A stretch of 16,246 nucleotides of DNA. Origin: an uncultured Actinomycetes bacterium (GTDB lineage Bacteria > Actinomycetota > Actinomycetes > Nanopelagicales > Nanopelagicaceae). A program made the position numbers and the translations under genes. Position 1 is the first letter of the stretch, and each line of letters begins with the position of its first letter. The stretch is taken from the NCBI GenBank assembly GCA_903852955.1, contig CAINSH010000072.1:1-16246 (forward strand), in the 5' to 3' direction. Below, in pieces: positions 14,878 to 16,246 of the stretch. Under the pieces are notes generated by a model. The model did no database searches. It saw nothing but the letters and a program-made list of their open reading frames with translations, and had not been told where the DNA came from.

Positions 14878-15374
14878 GGATTGCTTTCCCACCAAATAGG
14901 AAGTTTGGCCAAAGCTTCATCGCCAAGTGGATTCACATCAGGGCCGGCAGCAAGTGAGTGTGCAACCAAAGAATGTAGGCATTTAACACGGTTAGGCATG
15001 CCGCCGGCAGATACATCTTCAACTTCTGGGACATCGATTCCAAGCGCTGAACGAGATGCGATGTAGTCATCGTGTGCTGCGTGATATGCGCCAGCTAAAT
15101 CTGCATCATTTTCAAGGCGCTCATTCATCTCACCCATTAACCCAGTTGTTTCCAGGGTAGATATAACTGCAGTCAAACGTGGACAGGTTGCATAATAAAA
15201 AGTTGGAAACGGTGTGCCATCAGCAAGACGTGGAGGCGTTTCAACAACTGCAGGCTTGCCACATGGGCAGCGATAAGCGATTGCATGCACATCTCGAGGT
15301 GTTCGGCCTAGCTGAGTTTGTATGCAATCAAGATCGCTTTGAGTTACTTCGCGCAATCCATCAACCTGTTTCAC
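14868..15374 (-). CDS. DUF501 family protein
   Basis: This 168-aa conserved actinobacterial protein has no known function. Family marks are RCPCGKPAVVETPPRL (35-50), FPTFYYATCPR (56-66) and the C-terminal GGMPNRVKCLHSLVAHSLA, then VNPLGDEAL. C36, C38, C64, C132, H134 and H139 could form a metal site, but this is inference. The start is GTG at 15374, overlapping the end of the FtsB-like gene by 14 bp. The gene sits between the division gene and ppx, as in mycobacteria (Rv1024-Rv1025-Rv1026), so conserved synteny supports the call. Confidence 0.9.
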   Translation of the reverse strand: MKQVDGLREVTQSDLDCIQTQLGRTPRDVHAIAYRCPCGKPAVVETPPRLADGTPFPTFYYATCPRLTAVISTLETTGLMGEMNERLENDADLAGAYHAAHDDYIASRSALGIDVPEVEDVSAGGMPNRVKCLHSLVAHSLAAGPDVNPLGDEALAKLPIWWESNPCE

Positions 15375-15759
15375 GAATTGAAGCGATTAAACGCGAATAC
15401 CAAGGTTGTCCATCGGCTAACGTGCTTGCAACTTTGGCAGCCGGAGTTGAATCAGTTGGGTTCTCATCTTGAGTAACTATGTATTGACGTTCACCAGGTA
15501 AGACAAAGTGCAAACGCTCACGTGCTTGGGACTTAACATATTCAGGATTTTGCCACTGCAATAATTCTTTACGTGCAGCATCAAGGGCTTTGTAATCTAA
15601 AGACAGTTGCACATTGAGTGCACTGATTTGTGCGCGTTGGGAAAAGTAATGCTTTACGGGAGGTGCAATGGCTAGGGCTAATATAAAAAATACTGCCCAA
15701 AGCGCCAAAGCACGTCCCGAGTTACGCCGACGGTTGAAATTTAATTGCCGACGTGCCAC
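15361..15759 (-). CDS. ftsB: FtsB/DivIC septum formation initiator family protein
   Basis: This small bitopic division protein acts with FtsL and FtsQ at the septum. The 132-aa protein has a basic cytoplasmic N-terminus (MARRQLNFNRRRNSGR), one membrane helix (~16-34), a coiled coil (~40-68) and the family motif NPEYVKSQARERLHFVLPGE (71-90). A ~35-residue tail follows. The start codon is GTG at 15759, 8 bp after the eno stop; no strong Shine-Dalgarno sequence is visible. The eno-ftsB-DUF501-ppx order is conserved in actinobacteria, which supports both identity and co-transcription. Confidence 0.92.
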   Translation of the reverse strand: MARRQLNFNRRRNSGRALALWAVFFILALAIAPPVKHYFSQRAQISALNVQLSLDYKALDAARKELLQWQNPEYVKSQARERLHFVLPGERQYIVTQDENPTDSTPAAKVASTLADGQPWYSRLIASIRETG

Positions 15760-15767
15760 AAAATCAC

Positions 15768-16246
<479 letters not shown>

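Overview
The window reads as a compact chromosomal segment of a low-GC, streamlined actinobacterium. Supporting signs are the actinobacterial families (DUF4307, DUF501, DUF3817, a PIN-PhoH fusion, a single-domain Ppx/GppA, a short Rv1086-like cis-prenyltransferase, DrrAB-type ABC genes), AT-rich codon use with many TTA codons, and gaps of only 0-40 bp or small overlaps between most genes. A freshwater planktonic lineage such as Nanopelagicales (acI) is my best guess, but it rests on gene style and not on a marker search. As I recall it, the gene order echoes the mycobacterial segments eno-ftsB-DUF501-ppx (Rv1023-Rv1026) and greA-DUF4307...uppS...phoH2...fum...xseBA-ispH (Rv1080c-Rv1110).

Layout. 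1-173 is the 5' part of ispH (minus strand), divergent from a plus-strand operon xseA-xseB-class I fumarase (199-3279). Next comes a minus-strand block read from right to left: a 45-aa membrane protein (7457), a SURF1 family gene, DUF3817, a cis-prenyltransferase, a PIN-PhoH RNase/ATPase, and a secreted lytic transglycosylase-like protein with a long 5' leader (stop at 3293). On the plus strand, DUF4307 (7472) and greA (7901-8377) follow. A transport cluster occupies 8374-12969: a minus-strand DrrA/DrrB-type ABC exporter divergent from two plus-strand MFS exporters. The rest is minus strand: a BI-1/YccA membrane protein, a tRNA with anticodon UAA, Ppx/GppA, DUF501, an FtsB/DivIC-like protein, and the 3' part of eno, which runs off the right edge.

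The genes are mainly housekeeping: isoprenoid synthesis (ispH, cis-prenyltransferase), DNA and RNA metabolism (xseAB, greA, phoH), central carbon (fumarase, eno), respiration (SURF1), polyphosphate/(p)ppGpp (ppx), division and cell wall (ftsB, transglycosylase) and efflux. I see no CRISPR array, insertion sequence, prophage or toxin-antitoxin locus, and no clearly new multi-gene system. No stretch over 300 bp lacks a gene.

The points most worth a second look are regulatory or RNA-level. (1) Three divergent gene pairs have gaps of only 14-25 bp with overlapping or adjacent back-to-back -10 hexamers placed for leaderless transcripts. (2) The ~180-nt leader of the transglycosylase gene has a closing helix, partial resemblance to the ydaO-type c-di-AMP riboswitch, and a competing helix. 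(3) The tRNA carries a Leu (UAA) anticodon but a five-nucleotide variable loop, unlike ordinary tRNA-Leu.
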